DNA from: Deltaproteobacteria bacterium
GTDB taxonomy: Bacteria; Desulfobacterota; Syntrophorhabdia; Syntrophorhabdales; Syntrophorhabdaceae
Reading direction: 5' to 3'
DNA: 64,000 bases
Assembly: GCA_022711595.1 (NCBI GenBank)
Contig: JAKLET010000001.1
Span: 124,001-188,000, forward strand
This document shows, in pieces, positions 17,105 through 25,348 of this stretch. Numbering within the stretch: the stretch's first letter is position 1; the number at the start of each line of letters is the position of its first letter. The notes beneath the pieces are model-generated. The model had not been told where the DNA came from. It did not search any database and saw only the letters and a list, made by a program, of their open reading frames with translations. Position numbers and translations under genes: made by a program.

Positions 17105-17934
17105 TTGACGGCGATGAAACCGTTCGCGGTTACGATCTTCTGACCTTCACCGGTGAACAGCAAATCGAGGAATTTCTTTGTCAGGGGCGCGGGGTCGCCT
17201 TTTGTGTTGCTGTAGAGGCCACGGGAAACTGCATATTTGCCTGACTTGACCGTTGCTATTGTCGGTTCGACGCCGTCAAAGGCGACAGGCACGACGGTCT
17301 TGTCTATGTGTCCCACTGAAACATACCCGATGGCATAAGGATCCTGGGATATTGCGGACTTCATCGCACCGTTTGAAACAACAACATTCGCGCTTTTTGC
17401 AATGTTTCCCTTCCCAAGCGCCTTTTCCCAGAAAACCTCTCTGGTGCCGCTCGCTTCGTCCCTTGTGTAGAGGTTTATCTTCCTGTCCTCTCCGCCGAGT
17501 GCCTTCCAATTATCGATCTTCCCAGAAAAGATGTCCGCGGCCTGGGCCTTGCTCAGGGACCGCACCTTGTTCTTCGGATTCACTATAAGGGCAACACCGT
17601 CGACGGCCCACATGAAAAGCTTGAGGTTGTAACGTTTGATCTCGTCATCGGTCGGCTTCCTTCCTGTGTTGCCGATGTCCACAAGCCCTTCTCCGACCTG
17701 TTTGATGCCCACACCCGAACCGCCGCCGGCGATGGTTATACGGATATCGGGATTTGCCGTCATGATCAGGCGGGCCGTTTCCTTCATTACGGGAATATGC
17801 GCCGTGCCTCCCGATATCTTTACAGTTCCCTTCTCCCCTTTGAATGCGTCAAGGGGCTCCGCAAAAGACAGTGACAGACCAGAAAAAACCAAACAAAGGA
17901 CAACCAGCAGAAAGAGGGTGCATGTTCTTTTCAT
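17101..17934 (-). CDS. pstS: Phosphate-binding protein PstS
   Basis: 277 aa from ATG 17934 with GGAGG 5 nt upstream; a longer open frame reaches 18036. Signal peptide (LFLLVVLCLVFSGLSLSFA). Phosphate-binding pattern of the family: GGTAHIPVM, AGGGSGVGIK, DIGNTGRKP and TRDEASGTREVFW. First gene of pstSCAB. Confidence 0.92.
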   Translation of the reverse strand: MKRTCTLFLLVVLCLVFSGLSLSFAEPLDAFKGEKGTVKISGGTAHIPVMKETARLIMTANPDIRITIAGGGSGVGIKQVGEGLVDIGNTGRKPTDDEIKRYNLKLFMWAVDGVALIVNPKNKVRSLSKAQAADIFSGKIDNWKALGGEDRKINLYTRDEASGTREVFWEKALGKGNIAKSANVVVSNGAMKSAISQDPYAIGYVSVGHIDKTVVPVAFDGVEPTIATVKSGKYAVSRGLYSNTKGDPAPLTKKFLDLLFTGEGQKIVTANGFIAVK

Positions 17935-17954
17935 ATATTCCTCCCAAACATCAA

Positions 17955-18027
17955 AATAATGCATTATTAAACCCCTGCGGCAGGAATATGTCCAATTGAA
18001 TTCTGGAATATGAATCTTGAGATTCAT
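17955..18027 (-). promoter_or_regulatory. Upstream region of pstS with two palindromes
   Basis: AATAATGCATTATT (17955-17968) is a perfect 14-bp palindrome and ATGAATCT-tg-AGATTCAT (18010-18027) a perfect 8+8 inverted repeat. I see no clear pho box. They are candidates for operator or hairpin function. Confidence 0.4.
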
Positions 18028-18178
18028 CAGGAACATCGATAGTTACAAAAGGGTCCGGCAGACGGTGCCCGTGTGTTGTCACAATCTGTTCAGCCGGGGG
18101 GAACACGGCGGCCTCTGGATGTAAGAACACCCTTTCGCGGGGAAGGTGCCGTGACCCGTGCGCCTGCATATACAGGGC

Positions 18179-18207
18179 TTGACATTCCGGAGCCCGTTCA
18201 GTTAAAT
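18179..18207 (+). promoter_or_regulatory. Consensus-like sigma-70 promoter for the tandem leader region
   Basis: TTGACA (18179-18184), exactly 17 nt, TTAAAT (18202-18207), about 20 nt before a short ORF with AAGGA. It would transcribe the two repeat units toward the hdrA gene. Confidence 0.75.
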
Positions 18208-18228
18208 TGTTCTATCAAAAAAGGAATC

Positions 18229-18273
18229 ATGACCATGCGTAAAAGAACAAATATATTTCTTCCATCGGGTTGA
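18229..18273 (+). CDS. Leader peptide 1 (14 aa)
   Basis: ATG 18229 behind AAGGAATC encodes MTMRKRTNIFLPSG and stops inside the first 165-nt repeat. A second ORF ending identically (FLPSG) precedes the second repeat. The shared C terminus may only reflect the repeat's nucleotide identity. Confidence 0.4.
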   Translation: MTMRKRTNIFLPSG

Positions 18274-18423
18274 GCAGCGTATCGGGGGCCCGTGCGGCCT
18301 CCCGTTGTGACCGTGCCCGCTGTTTCCCCGCCCTAACACCCCTGCCCCGCTTTCCTTCCAGGGGTCCGGACGCGGAAGACAGGCGGTCCGGATCTTTTGT
18401 TTTTGGGAGGTATTCATGTCAAA
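18259..18423 (+). ncRNA. Structured repeat copy 1 with intrinsic terminator (uncharacterised)
   Basis: 165 nt, identical base for base to 18596-18760. Predicted by eye: a long-range stem GCAGCG/CGCTGT enclosing a hairpin GGGGGCC/GGCCTCC; ACCCCTG/CAGGGGT; and a terminator stem CCGGAC/GTCCGG followed by TCTTTTGTTTTT. A ribosome site (GGGAGG) and ATG come directly after the T tract, so the unit looks like an attenuator. It matches no riboswitch class I know. Confidence 0.6.
18390..18415 (+). terminator. Terminator/attenuator of repeat copy 1
   Basis: The right arm GTCCGG of a 6-bp (7 with A-T) stem is followed by ATCTTTTGTTTTTG, directly before GGGAGG and ATG 18416. An identical element ends copy 2 at about 18727-18752. 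Confidence 0.65.
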
Positions 18424-18610
18424 GGATACACCGATATGGCCGGATCCGCACCTTTACCCCCGGACCCGCAATAGACCTCTTTTCACCACAGACGGAATTT
18501 ACAGGACACTTTCCCATACCGGAAGGGTGTTCCCGGGACAACGAGGTATTTCAATGAAAGGTATTGAGACCATGCAGAAAACGGCAGACTTGTTCCTTCC
18601 ATCGGGTTGA
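18416..18610 (+). CDS. Short ORF between the repeats (64 aa), leader peptide 2 at its end
   Basis: ATG 18416 has GGGAGG 5 nt upstream. The product (MSKDTPIWPDP...) is Pro/Arg-rich without recognised domain. Its last 18 codons from ATG 18554 (MKGIETMQKTADLFLPSG) resemble leader peptide 1. Either it is a real small protein or only the terminal leader is translated. Confidence 0.35.
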   Translation: MSKDTPIWPDPHLYPRTRNRPLFTTDGIYRTLSHTGRVFPGQRGISMKGIETMQKTADLFLPSG

Positions 18611-18760
18611 GCAGCGTATCGGGGGCCCGTGCGGCCTCCCGTTGTGACCGTGCCCGCTGTTTCCCCGCCCTAACACCCCTGCCCCGCTTTCCTTCCAGGG
18701 GTCCGGACGCGGAAGACAGGCGGTCCGGATCTTTTGTTTTTGGGAGGTATTCATGTCAAA
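18596..18760 (+). ncRNA. Structured repeat copy 2 with intrinsic terminator (uncharacterised)
   Basis: Second exact copy, 337 bp downstream of the first; the 172 bp between the copies is unrelated. It ends 130 bp before hdrA and is followed by a 26-codon ORF (18753-18833, MSKKRIYAISILPTF...), so it may control read-through into hdrA-mvhD. Confidence 0.6.
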
Positions 18761-18833
18761 AAAGCGAATATACGCGATCAGCATATTGCCCACGTTTTGC
18801 CGTATGCAAAGGGGCTGCACGCCTGTGTATTGA
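18753..18833 (+). CDS. Short ORF after repeat copy 2 (26 aa)
   Basis: Starts with the repeat's own GGGAGG-ATGTCAAA and encodes MSKKRIYAISILPTF... with two Cys, ending 56 nt before hdrA. No family known; likely a leader ORF or not functional. Confidence 0.3.
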   Translation: MSKKRIYAISILPTFCRMQRGCTPVY

Positions 18834-18889
18834 AACCTGAACAAAACCAGGACGTTGCGGGTACAAAATAATTGGATGAGGTGAAAAAA

Positions 18890-21800
18890 GTGGAAAAAGA
18901 GCTTATGGAAAAAGAACAGATCAAGGAACAGGTTCACAAAGACCTCCCGGAAGGCAATTTTGGAGACGTCATGATCGTCGGCGGGGGGATCAGCGGCATT
19001 CAGGCAGCGCTTGATCTTGGCACTGCCGGTTTTAAGGTCTACTTTGTCGAGAAATCACCGACAGTCGGCGGTAAGATGGCCCACCTTGACAAGACATTTC
19101 CAACCAACGACTGCTCCATGTGCATCGAATCACCCAAATTCGTTGAATGCAAAAGGCATCCCAACATAGAGATGTTGACCTATGCCGAGGTGGAGAGCGT
19201 AAAGGGGGAAGCGGGGGACTTCACCGTCACGGTGGTCAAGAAACCAAGGTACGTTGACGAGAGCAAATGTACAGGCTGTACTGTCTGCGTAGAATATTGC
19301 CCGGTCCAATACCCCGACCAGTTCAATCAGGGAATATCGAAGAACAAATCCATTCATATATACTTTGCCCAGGCAATCCCTCTTGTCACTTATATAGATG
19401 AAAGCTGCCTTTATCTCAAGGAAGGGAAATGCCAGATCTGCGCTGCAGCCTGCAAGACAAACGCCATAGATTTCGGTCAAAAACCGGAGAAAATAGATAT
19501 AAAGGTTGGTGCCATAATCCTGTCTCCGGGCATTGAACCCTTTGATCCCAGATTGAGGCAGGAGTACCGCTACGGGGAATTCATGAACGTGGTAAACGCT
19601 CTCGATTATGAAAGACTGCTGTGCGCCACGGGACCGTACGAGGGAGAGATACTGCGGGCCTCAGACAAGAAACATCCGCACAACATAGCCTGGATACACT
19701 GTGTCGGCTCCCGGCAGGTCACGGAGGGGGGCAACAGCTACTGCAGCGCCGTGTGCTGCACCTACACCCAGAAGCAGGTGATCCTCACAAAGGACCATGA
19801 CGACAATGCCAGGTGCACCATATTCCATAACGATATCCGTTCCTACGGCAAGGACTTCGAGCGCTTCTATCAAAGGACGGAGAACCTCCCCGGGATCCGG
19901 TTCATCAGAAGCTACGTATCGATAGAAAAAGAAGACCCCGTGACGAAGAACGTGACCATACGGTATTCCACGCCCGACGACGGGGTCAGGGAAGAAGAAT
20001 TCGATATGGTGGTACTGTCCGTCGGATTGACCCCTCCCGCCGGATTGAAAGGCCTTGCAGATGCCTTTGGCATCGAACTCAATTCCCACGGGTTCTGCAA
20101 GACCAACCCTGCCAATCCCCTTGAAACCACGCGGCCGGGTATTTTTGTAAGCGGCGCCTTCCAGGGCCCCATGGACATTCCCGAGTCGGTCCTGAGCGCC
20201 AGCGGGGCCGGTTCCCTGTGCGGAGAGATCCTTTCCTACAGGCGCGGCAATCTTTCCAGGGAAAGGGTCTACCCGGAGGAAAGGGACGTCTCCGGTGAAG
20301 AACCGAAGATAGGGGTCTATGTGTGCCATTGCGGGGCCAATATCGGAAGGATAGTCAACGTCCCTGAAACGGTCGCATACTCCCTGAGCCTTCCCAATGT
20401 CGTTCACGCCGAGGAGAGCCTTTTCATATGCTCCACTGAGGCAGCGGCGATGCTGGCAAAGGACATCAAGGAAAGAGGGCTCAACAGGGTCATTGTTGCC
20501 GCCTGTACCCCCAGGACGCATGAACCGCTCTTCCGGGACACGCTGCGCGAGGCGGGGATCAATCAGTACTACTACGATATGGCAAACATCAGGGAACATT
20601 ACTCCTGGGTCCATTCGAAAGAAAAGGAAGCGGCCACGGAAAAGGCAAAGGACATAATCCGGATGTCGGCTGCGCGGGCCTGCCACCTGGAACCCCTTCA
20701 GGAATTCGACCTGCCCGTCGACAAGAGGGCGCTCGTGGTCGGTGGCGGCATAGCCGGCATGACAAGCGCTCTCTCAATAGCAAAACAGGGGCACGAGGTC
20801 TTCCTGGTGGAGAAGGAAAAGGAGTTGGGCGGAATGGTGCGCAAACTCCATTACACCCTCGAAGGCCTCGATGTCCAGGCATTCCTGCGCGATCTCACAG
20901 CAAAGGTATATAAACACCCAATGATACATGTGTACACCAGCGCGGCCATCCCGGAATCCACCGGTTACGTGGGGAACTTCGTGACAAAGGTGAACTCCGG
21001 GCGCGGGGTCACCGAAATAAAACACGGCGCCATCGTCATCGCCATAGGCGCCGACCTGCACACCCCCACGGAGTACCTCTACGGCGAAGATGACAGGGTG
21101 ATGAACCACCTCGAACTGGAGGAGAAGATCGCCGCGGGAGACGAAAAAGTTGTCGGCGCGAAGAGCGCGGTCATGATCCAGTGCGTCGGCTGCAGGAACG
21201 AGGACAGAAACTACTGCAGCAGGATATGCTGCAGCGAGTCCATCAAGAACGCCCTGCTCCTGAAAGAGAGAAACCCCGGCATGGATATTTGCATACTCTT
21301 CAGGGACATAAGAACATACGGGTTCAAAGAGGATTATTACCGGGAAGCGGCGGGCAGGGGTGTCAGGTTCATCCGTTACGAGCCGGAAAACAAACCCCGT
21401 GTGGAACCCGGCAAGGCTGAGGACGACGGAAGACCGGTCCTCAAGGTCACCGCGACCGATTACGTTCTCGGAAAGAACATCGAACTGGATGCCGATCTGC
21501 TCGTTCTGGCCGCAGCCATCATCCCTTCCGCGGGAAGCCAGGAGGTATCCAAATTATTCAAGGTAGCCCTTGGACCGGACGGTTTCTGCCAGGAGGCCCA
21601 TGTCAAGTTAAGACCCGTTGACTTTGCCGCTGAAGGCGTCTACCTGTGCGGGACAGCCCACTATCCCAAGCTAATGTCTGAAACGATCAGCCAGGCCTAC
21701 GGGGCCGCCGGGCGGGCCCTGACACTCCTCGCGAATGATACGGTCGTGGCCTCAGGCTCTGTCTGTACCGTCAACGAAAAGCAGTGCATTGGATGCGGCG

Positions 21801-22039
21801 CATGCGCCCCGGCCTGCACCTACAACGCCATAGAGCTTCGCGAAACAAAGCAGGGCAGAAAGGCCGAGGTCATTCCCGTTCTCTGCAAGGGATGCGGTCT
21901 TTGCAACTCAAAATGCCCGACAGGGGCCATACGGCTCAAGCACTATACCGATGAAGAGATCTTCAGCCAGATACTTGCGGGACTTCACAAGGAAGAGGCC
22001 CCAATGCCGCAGATCGATTCGGCCGTTGGAGACGAGTAG
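18890..22039 (+). CDS. hdrA: HdrA-like FAD/iron-sulfur electron-bifurcation subunit with two FAD modules
   Basis: About 1049 aa from GTG 18890 (GAGGTG six nt upstream; TTG 18872 is in frame but badly placed). Two Rossmann FAD modules: VMIVGGGISGIQAALDLG (~22-40) and LVVGGGIAGMTSALSIA (~615). Between and around them lie Cys-rich iron-sulfur motifs (CTGCTVCVEYCPVQYP, CVGSRQ-CSAVCC, CVGCRN-CSRICC) and a C-terminal two-[4Fe-4S] ferredoxin (CIGCGACAPAC, CKGCGLCNSKCP). The doubled architecture resembles BamE-type and sulfate-reducer HdrA proteins. It likely couples ferredoxin and another carrier by flavin-based bifurcation or confurcation. Followed by mvhD; hdrB and hdrC are absent. Confidence 0.9.
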   Translation: MEKELMEKEQIKEQVHKDLPEGNFGDVMIVGGGISGIQAALDLGTAGFKVYFVEKSPTVGGKMAHLDKTFPTNDCSMCIESPKFVECKRHPNIEMLTYAEVESVKGEAGDFTVTVVKKPRYVDESKCTGCTVCVEYCPVQYPDQFNQGISKNKSIHIYFAQAIPLVTYIDESCLYLKEGKCQICAAACKTNAIDFGQKPEKIDIKVGAIILSPGIEPFDPRLRQEYRYGEFMNVVNALDYERLLCATGPYEGEILRASDKKHPHNIAWIHCVGSRQVTEGGNSYCSAVCCTYTQKQVILTKDHDDNARCTIFHNDIRSYGKDFERFYQRTENLPGIRFIRSYVSIEKEDPVTKNVTIRYSTPDDGVREEEFDMVVLSVGLTPPAGLKGLADAFGIELNSHGFCKTNPANPLETTRPGIFVSGAFQGPMDIPESVLSASGAGSLCGEILSYRRGNLSRERVYPEERDVSGEEPKIGVYVCHCGANIGRIVNVPETVAYSLSLPNVVHAEESLFICSTEAAAMLAKDIKERGLNRVIVAACTPRTHEPLFRDTLREAGINQYYYDMANIREHYSWVHSKEKEAATEKAKDIIRMSAARACHLEPLQEFDLPVDKRALVVGGGIAGMTSALSIAKQGHEVFLVEKEKELGGMVRKLHYTLEGLDVQAFLRDLTAKVYKHPMIHVYTSAAIPESTGYVGNFVTKVNSGRGVTEIKHGAIVIAIGADLHTPTEYLYGEDDRVMNHLELEEKIAAGDEKVVGAKSAVMIQCVGCRNEDRNYCSRICCSESIKNALLLKERNPGMDICILFRDIRTYGFKEDYYREAAGRGVRFIRYEPENKPRVEPGKAEDDGRPVLKVTATDYVLGKNIELDADLLVLAAAIIPSAGSQEVSKLFKVALGPDGFCQEAHVKLRPVDFAAEGVYLCGTAHYPKLMSETISQAYGAAGRALTLLANDTVVASGSVCTVNEKQCIGCGACAPACTYNAIELRETKQGRKAEVIPVLCKGCGLCNSKCPTGAIRLKHYTDEEIFSQILAGLHKEEAPMPQIDSAVGDE

Positions 22040-22091
22040 AGAGCACACGGACCTGTAAGAACAGGACAATAAACCATGGAGGTATAATAAT

Positions 22092-22952
22092 ATGAGTTCG
22101 GAAGGCAAGTTCAAACCAAAGATGCTGGGCATTATATGCAACTGGTGCTGCTATGGCGGGGCGGACCTTTGTGGGGTTTCCCGATTTCAATACCCCACTT
22201 ATATAAGACTGATACGCGTGATGTGCTCCGGCAGGGTCGACCTGAAGCACATACTCCTTGCCTTTGCCAACGGAGTGGACGGGATGTTTGTAGGCGGGTG
22301 TCATATCAACGACTGCCATTACAACCCCGAAGGTAATTACGACGCGATGAGCATGGTAAGCCTGTGCAAGAAACTGTTGGAACACATAGGTATAAACCCC
22401 AAAAGGTTGAGGCTGGAATGGGTGTCTGCCGGCGAAGGCATCCGTTTTGCCAATATCATGAATGAGTTCAGCAGGGAAATAGAGCATCTGGGGCCCCTCG
22501 GCAAAAGCGAAGGGCTCGATGCAGATGAATTGAAGAAAAGGATCGAGAGTATGGCGAAGCTCATCCCTTACATCAAACTGGCAAAAATGAAAAAACTGGC
22601 GCTGCATAACATTGATGAGGACTATACCAAACTCTACACCAGCGACGAGATAGACAGCCTTATCAGCGAAGCGCCGTCCTACTGGATCGATCCGGACAGG
22701 TGCCAGGCGTGCATGACCTGCGCCCGCAGGTGCCCCGTGGAAGCGATTATAAGCGCCAAAAACCAGGTCCACGTGATCGATCAGGACAAATGCATCAGAT
22801 GCGGCACCTGTCTTTCGGCCTGTCCGCCAAAGTTTGGCGCGGTGACAAGGATCGTCGGGGAACCTCTTCCGCCGCCGCTTCCCGAAGGAAAGAGAACCAT
22901 AGTCAGAAAAGGGAAGGAAAAGGCGGGGGAAAGCCCTTCACCGGCCGGTTGA
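22092..22952 (+). CDS. MvhD-like [2Fe-2S] protein fused to a two-cluster ferredoxin
   Basis: 286 aa. N-terminal MvhD domain (F420-non-reducing hydrogenase delta subunit) with ICNWCCYGGADLCG, VMCSGRVD and GGCHINDCHY; C-terminal domain with two [4Fe-4S] motifs (CQACMTCARRCP and CIRCGTCLSACP). MvhD links HdrA to an electron-donating hydrogenase or formate dehydrogenase. It starts 52 nt after hdrA with GGAGG upstream. The likely partner is the formate dehydrogenase 4 kb away (inference). The domain order MvhD-ferredoxin is a fusion seen in several syntrophs and sulfate reducers. Confidence 0.9.
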   Translation: MSSEGKFKPKMLGIICNWCCYGGADLCGVSRFQYPTYIRLIRVMCSGRVDLKHILLAFANGVDGMFVGGCHINDCHYNPEGNYDAMSMVSLCKKLLEHIGINPKRLRLEWVSAGEGIRFANIMNEFSREIEHLGPLGKSEGLDADELKKRIESMAKLIPYIKLAKMKKLALHNIDEDYTKLYTSDEIDSLISEAPSYWIDPDRCQACMTCARRCPVEAIISAKNQVHVIDQDKCIRCGTCLSACPPKFGAVTRIVGEPLPPPLPEGKRTIVRKGKEKAGESPSPAG

Positions 22953-22999
22953 AAAAATAGATACTGGCTGGATCGTAGAAGCGGTTTGGTTGTTTGAAC

Positions 23000-23018
23000 G
23001 CTCAACGGGCTGTTGAGC
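23000..23018. terminator. Hairpin after mvhD
   Basis: GCTCAAC-gggct-GTTGAGC is a perfect 7-bp hairpin followed only by a weak TTAAT. A second hairpin-like pair (GGCTCGAGCGTTTGAGCC) lies at about 23143-23162. Both are in the convergent spacer before the transglycosylase gene. Confidence 0.5.
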
Positions 23019-23170
23019 TTAATAGGGAACATTTCAAGGTAATTATTACCGCTTTAAGAGCAAAGATGATATGGATGCATCTGCGAGGAGGCGGCCCCGC
23101 CAACGGCGAACTGGCACGGGAAAGGTCTTTCCGTTCAAGCACCAAAGAGGCTCGAGCGTTTGAGCCGATC

Positions 23171-23983
23171 CTATTTCTTCAATGCTTTTGCGTAGGCAAA
23201 AACGGCCTTCACATAGTTGTCGCAGTGGTTGTATGCGTAGACCGCCTGCCATTTCCCGGCCTGTTTGTCCTTTTCCCAGCCGTGGGCCTTCAGGTAGTTG
23301 GCAACGCTCACCACGGCATCGCTCATGGTGAACAGATCGACGGTCCCGTCGCCGTTGCCGTCGACGGCGAACTTTACGTACGAAGAAGGTATGAACTGGC
23401 TGATGCCGAAGGCACCGGCCCAGGAACCGCGTATCGAAAAGGGGTCTGTGCCCTGCTGCCTGCACACCTTCAATAGCTGGACCACCTCATCCTGCGCCCA
23501 TTTTGATCGCCTATTCTCCACCACCGCGATCGTCACAAGGCTGTTCAGGATCGGGTAAGTACCGGTAGAGGAACCGAAGTTCGTCTCCACGCGCAGAATC
23601 GCGGCAATGACTTCCTTCTCGACCCCGTACTGGTCTTCGGCGCCTTTAAAGGTGTCCCTGTATTTTATGAGCACGGCCTTTCCGCGGCTCACAGACCTCT
23701 TCGTCAACAGGCCGAACCGGCGGTTGAAATAGTTCATGCCCTTGCCTTTTCTCCCGACGATCTCCGGATAAAGCTCAAACCGGCTGTCTAAAAAGACTCC
23801 CGCAAGCTCATCGGAAGTGAATCCGTGCCTCCCCAGCTCTTCCTTTAAACCTTCGAGGTTTTTTTCGTATGCGGCATTGACCCCTGCGCAGTACAAAAAT
23901 GAGGGCAGGCAAACAAAAGCTATAAGCAAAAGGCCGGCCGGCACCATGCGCCGTATGGTCCTCAACACGGCACCTTCCGTCAC
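23171..23983 (-). CDS. Membrane-bound/periplasmic lytic murein transglycosylase, MltB family
   Basis: 270 aa. GTG 23983 overlaps the preceding gene's stop (GTGA). Signal peptide ~13-35. The Slt35/MltB catalytic Glu is in AAILRVETNFG; NSLVT, GAFGISQFIPSSY and the GDGTVDLF loop are the family blocks, and YAYNHCDNYVKAV ends the domain. It cleaves peptidoglycan to 1,6-anhydromuropeptides. No lipobox is seen, so it is likely soluble periplasmic. Confidence 0.9.
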   Translation of the reverse strand: MTEGAVLRTIRRMVPAGLLLIAFVCLPSFLYCAGVNAAYEKNLEGLKEELGRHGFTSDELAGVFLDSRFELYPEIVGRKGKGMNYFNRRFGLLTKRSVSRGKAVLIKYRDTFKGAEDQYGVEKEVIAAILRVETNFGSSTGTYPILNSLVTIAVVENRRSKWAQDEVVQLLKVCRQQGTDPFSIRGSWAGAFGISQFIPSSYVKFAVDGNGDGTVDLFTMSDAVVSVANYLKAHGWEKDKQAGKWQAVYAYNHCDNYVKAVFAYAKALKK

Positions 23984-24705
23984 TTTGTACCGCCGCCGGC
24001 CGCCTTTAACAACAATCCACGGATCTTCACCGCATGACCGCTGCTGACGGTCCTTGCGACAAGTATGTCAGAGGGGCTCACATTCTTACTGTAATAGGCC
24101 TGGTTTAAGCTTTCTCTCACCTTGACTATGGCGCCTTCGAGAGATGCGCCTCCGTAGAGCCCCTTGGAACGTGAAAAGGTGAGTATGTCAACGCTGAGAT
24201 TCGCGGTGGAGGCGTCCGCACCGGCACCAACGGGCCCCACGGCTATACCGACATCCGCACCGAGCTTGACGCTGCTTGAAAGAAGGGCAGTCACACCGCG
24301 GTCCGTCATCGCGAGAAATATCACCTCCGAGGCATCCCCGCCGATCTGCAGGCCAAAGCTCACCTCCCCGATCGTATAGAATGCCGGACCCGCCCAGTCT
24401 CCCCTGTTCCTGTCGCGCACCATGAAAACGCCGCTGCCGCCCGAACCGCCAAAGATGAACGCCCCCCTTATCACCTGCGGTGATATGAAAACACCGCGCG
24501 CGCTTTTCAGGAGGGTGCGGAATTTGTCCATTTCGTCGGCATCGATAAATGATCCAAGGGTTATCTGCGCCTTCTCTACAAGCTGTCTTGCCTGCGCGCT
24601 GTCGTCGCAGCGGGCAGGGGAAACCGAGACCGCGCACACAACGACCGAGCACACGCAAAGAACCGCCGCGGCCCTCAACAATGAGTTGAACATTCCATAC
24701 CTCAC
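23980..24705 (-). CDS. SYLF-domain (Ysc84/DUF500) secreted protein
   Basis: About 241 aa from GTG 24705, which has AAGGAG 6 nt upstream (TTG 24711 is too close to it). Signal peptide ends near PARC. SYLF hallmarks: ARGVFISP-VIRGAFIFGG-GG-GVFMVRD, GPAFYTIGEVSFGLQIGG and AMTDRGV...LGADVGIAVGPVGAG. In eukaryotes the domain binds phosphoinositides; bacterial members are secreted and of unknown role. Coupled to the transglycosylase, suggesting a cell-envelope job. Confidence 0.85.
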   Translation of the reverse strand: MRYGMFNSLLRAAAVLCVCSVVVCAVSVSPARCDDSAQARQLVEKAQITLGSFIDADEMDKFRTLLKSARGVFISPQVIRGAFIFGGSGGSGVFMVRDRNRGDWAGPAFYTIGEVSFGLQIGGDASEVIFLAMTDRGVTALLSSSVKLGADVGIAVGPVGAGADASTANLSVDILTFSRSKGLYGGASLEGAIVKVRESLNQAYYSKNVSPSDILVARTVSSGHAVKIRGLLLKAAGGGTK

Positions 24706-24812
24706 GGGCAACTCCTTTCATCCTTTATCCCCGCCGCGCCCTTGAAACACAGGCTTTACGGGGTTTTTAACCGATGTCGTATTATGTCACATGGTATACG
24801 AATACTTTTTCC

Positions 24813-24842
24813 TTGTCAATCTTTCATGAATCGTTTTATGAT
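24813..24842 (+). promoter_or_regulatory. Promoter of the RRM gene
   Basis: TTGTCA (24813-24818), 18 nt, TATGAT (24837-24842). This predicts a 5' leader of about 150 nt before the RRM start codon, long for a small gene. Confidence 0.55.
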
Positions 24843-25000
24843 AGCTTTACATACTGGCTCCCTGAAAAGGGGCGTTTTAAATTTCCTGTTTCCAGGTATT
24901 TATCTCTTCCTCCTCCCATGTTTCTTTCGAGATAGGCTTGTAAGATCCGGCGTCTTGGAGAAATATGAATTGAGTTCAGCGCCAAGGGAGGTGTCACGCC

Positions 25001-25270
25001 ATGAACGGCAACAAACTTTATGTAGGCAACATAAGCTATTCAGTAAGCAGCGAGCAGTTAAGGGAGTTGTTTTCCCAATACGGGGAAGTGGGGGAAGTAA
25101 GGGTCATCGAAGGCAAGGGTTTCGGTTTCGTTGAAATGGCAACAAAAGAAGGTGCGGAAAAGGCGAAGCTGGCCTTGAATGGCACCGAATTCGCCGGAAG
25201 GAGCATGAGGATCGACGACGCCAGGCCGCAGAAAGAAAAACCAAGGGGAAGGGGTCCGCGCAGATATTAG
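25001..25270 (+). CDS. RRM-type RNA-binding protein
   Basis: 89 aa with a single RNA recognition motif: RNP2 LYVGNI (~6-11), RNP1 KGFGFVEM (~40-47), hydrophobic core positions conserved, then a basic tail (KEKPRGRGPRRY). Such bacterial proteins bind single-stranded RNA and are often cold-induced. GGGAGG precedes the ATG. Confidence 0.93.
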   Translation: MNGNKLYVGNISYSVSSEQLRELFSQYGEVGEVRVIEGKGFGFVEMATKEGAEKAKLALNGTEFAGRSMRIDDARPQKEKPRGRGPRRY

Positions 25271-25348
25271 ACCGCTGCGCACTTTTTATGGGAAAAGCTC
25301 TGAGAGTGAACGCGACAGGACGACCAATAAAACATCATGGAGGCAACA

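Noticed and set aside
18271-18333. UGA after FLPSG read as selenocysteine
   Set aside because: Downstream reading (AAYRGPVRPP...) shows no conserved protein and soon stops; the region folds as a terminator-bearing RNA instead.
19661-20686. Minus-strand open frame of 341 codons inside hdrA
   Set aside because: Shadow of the HdrA coding strand, no motifs.
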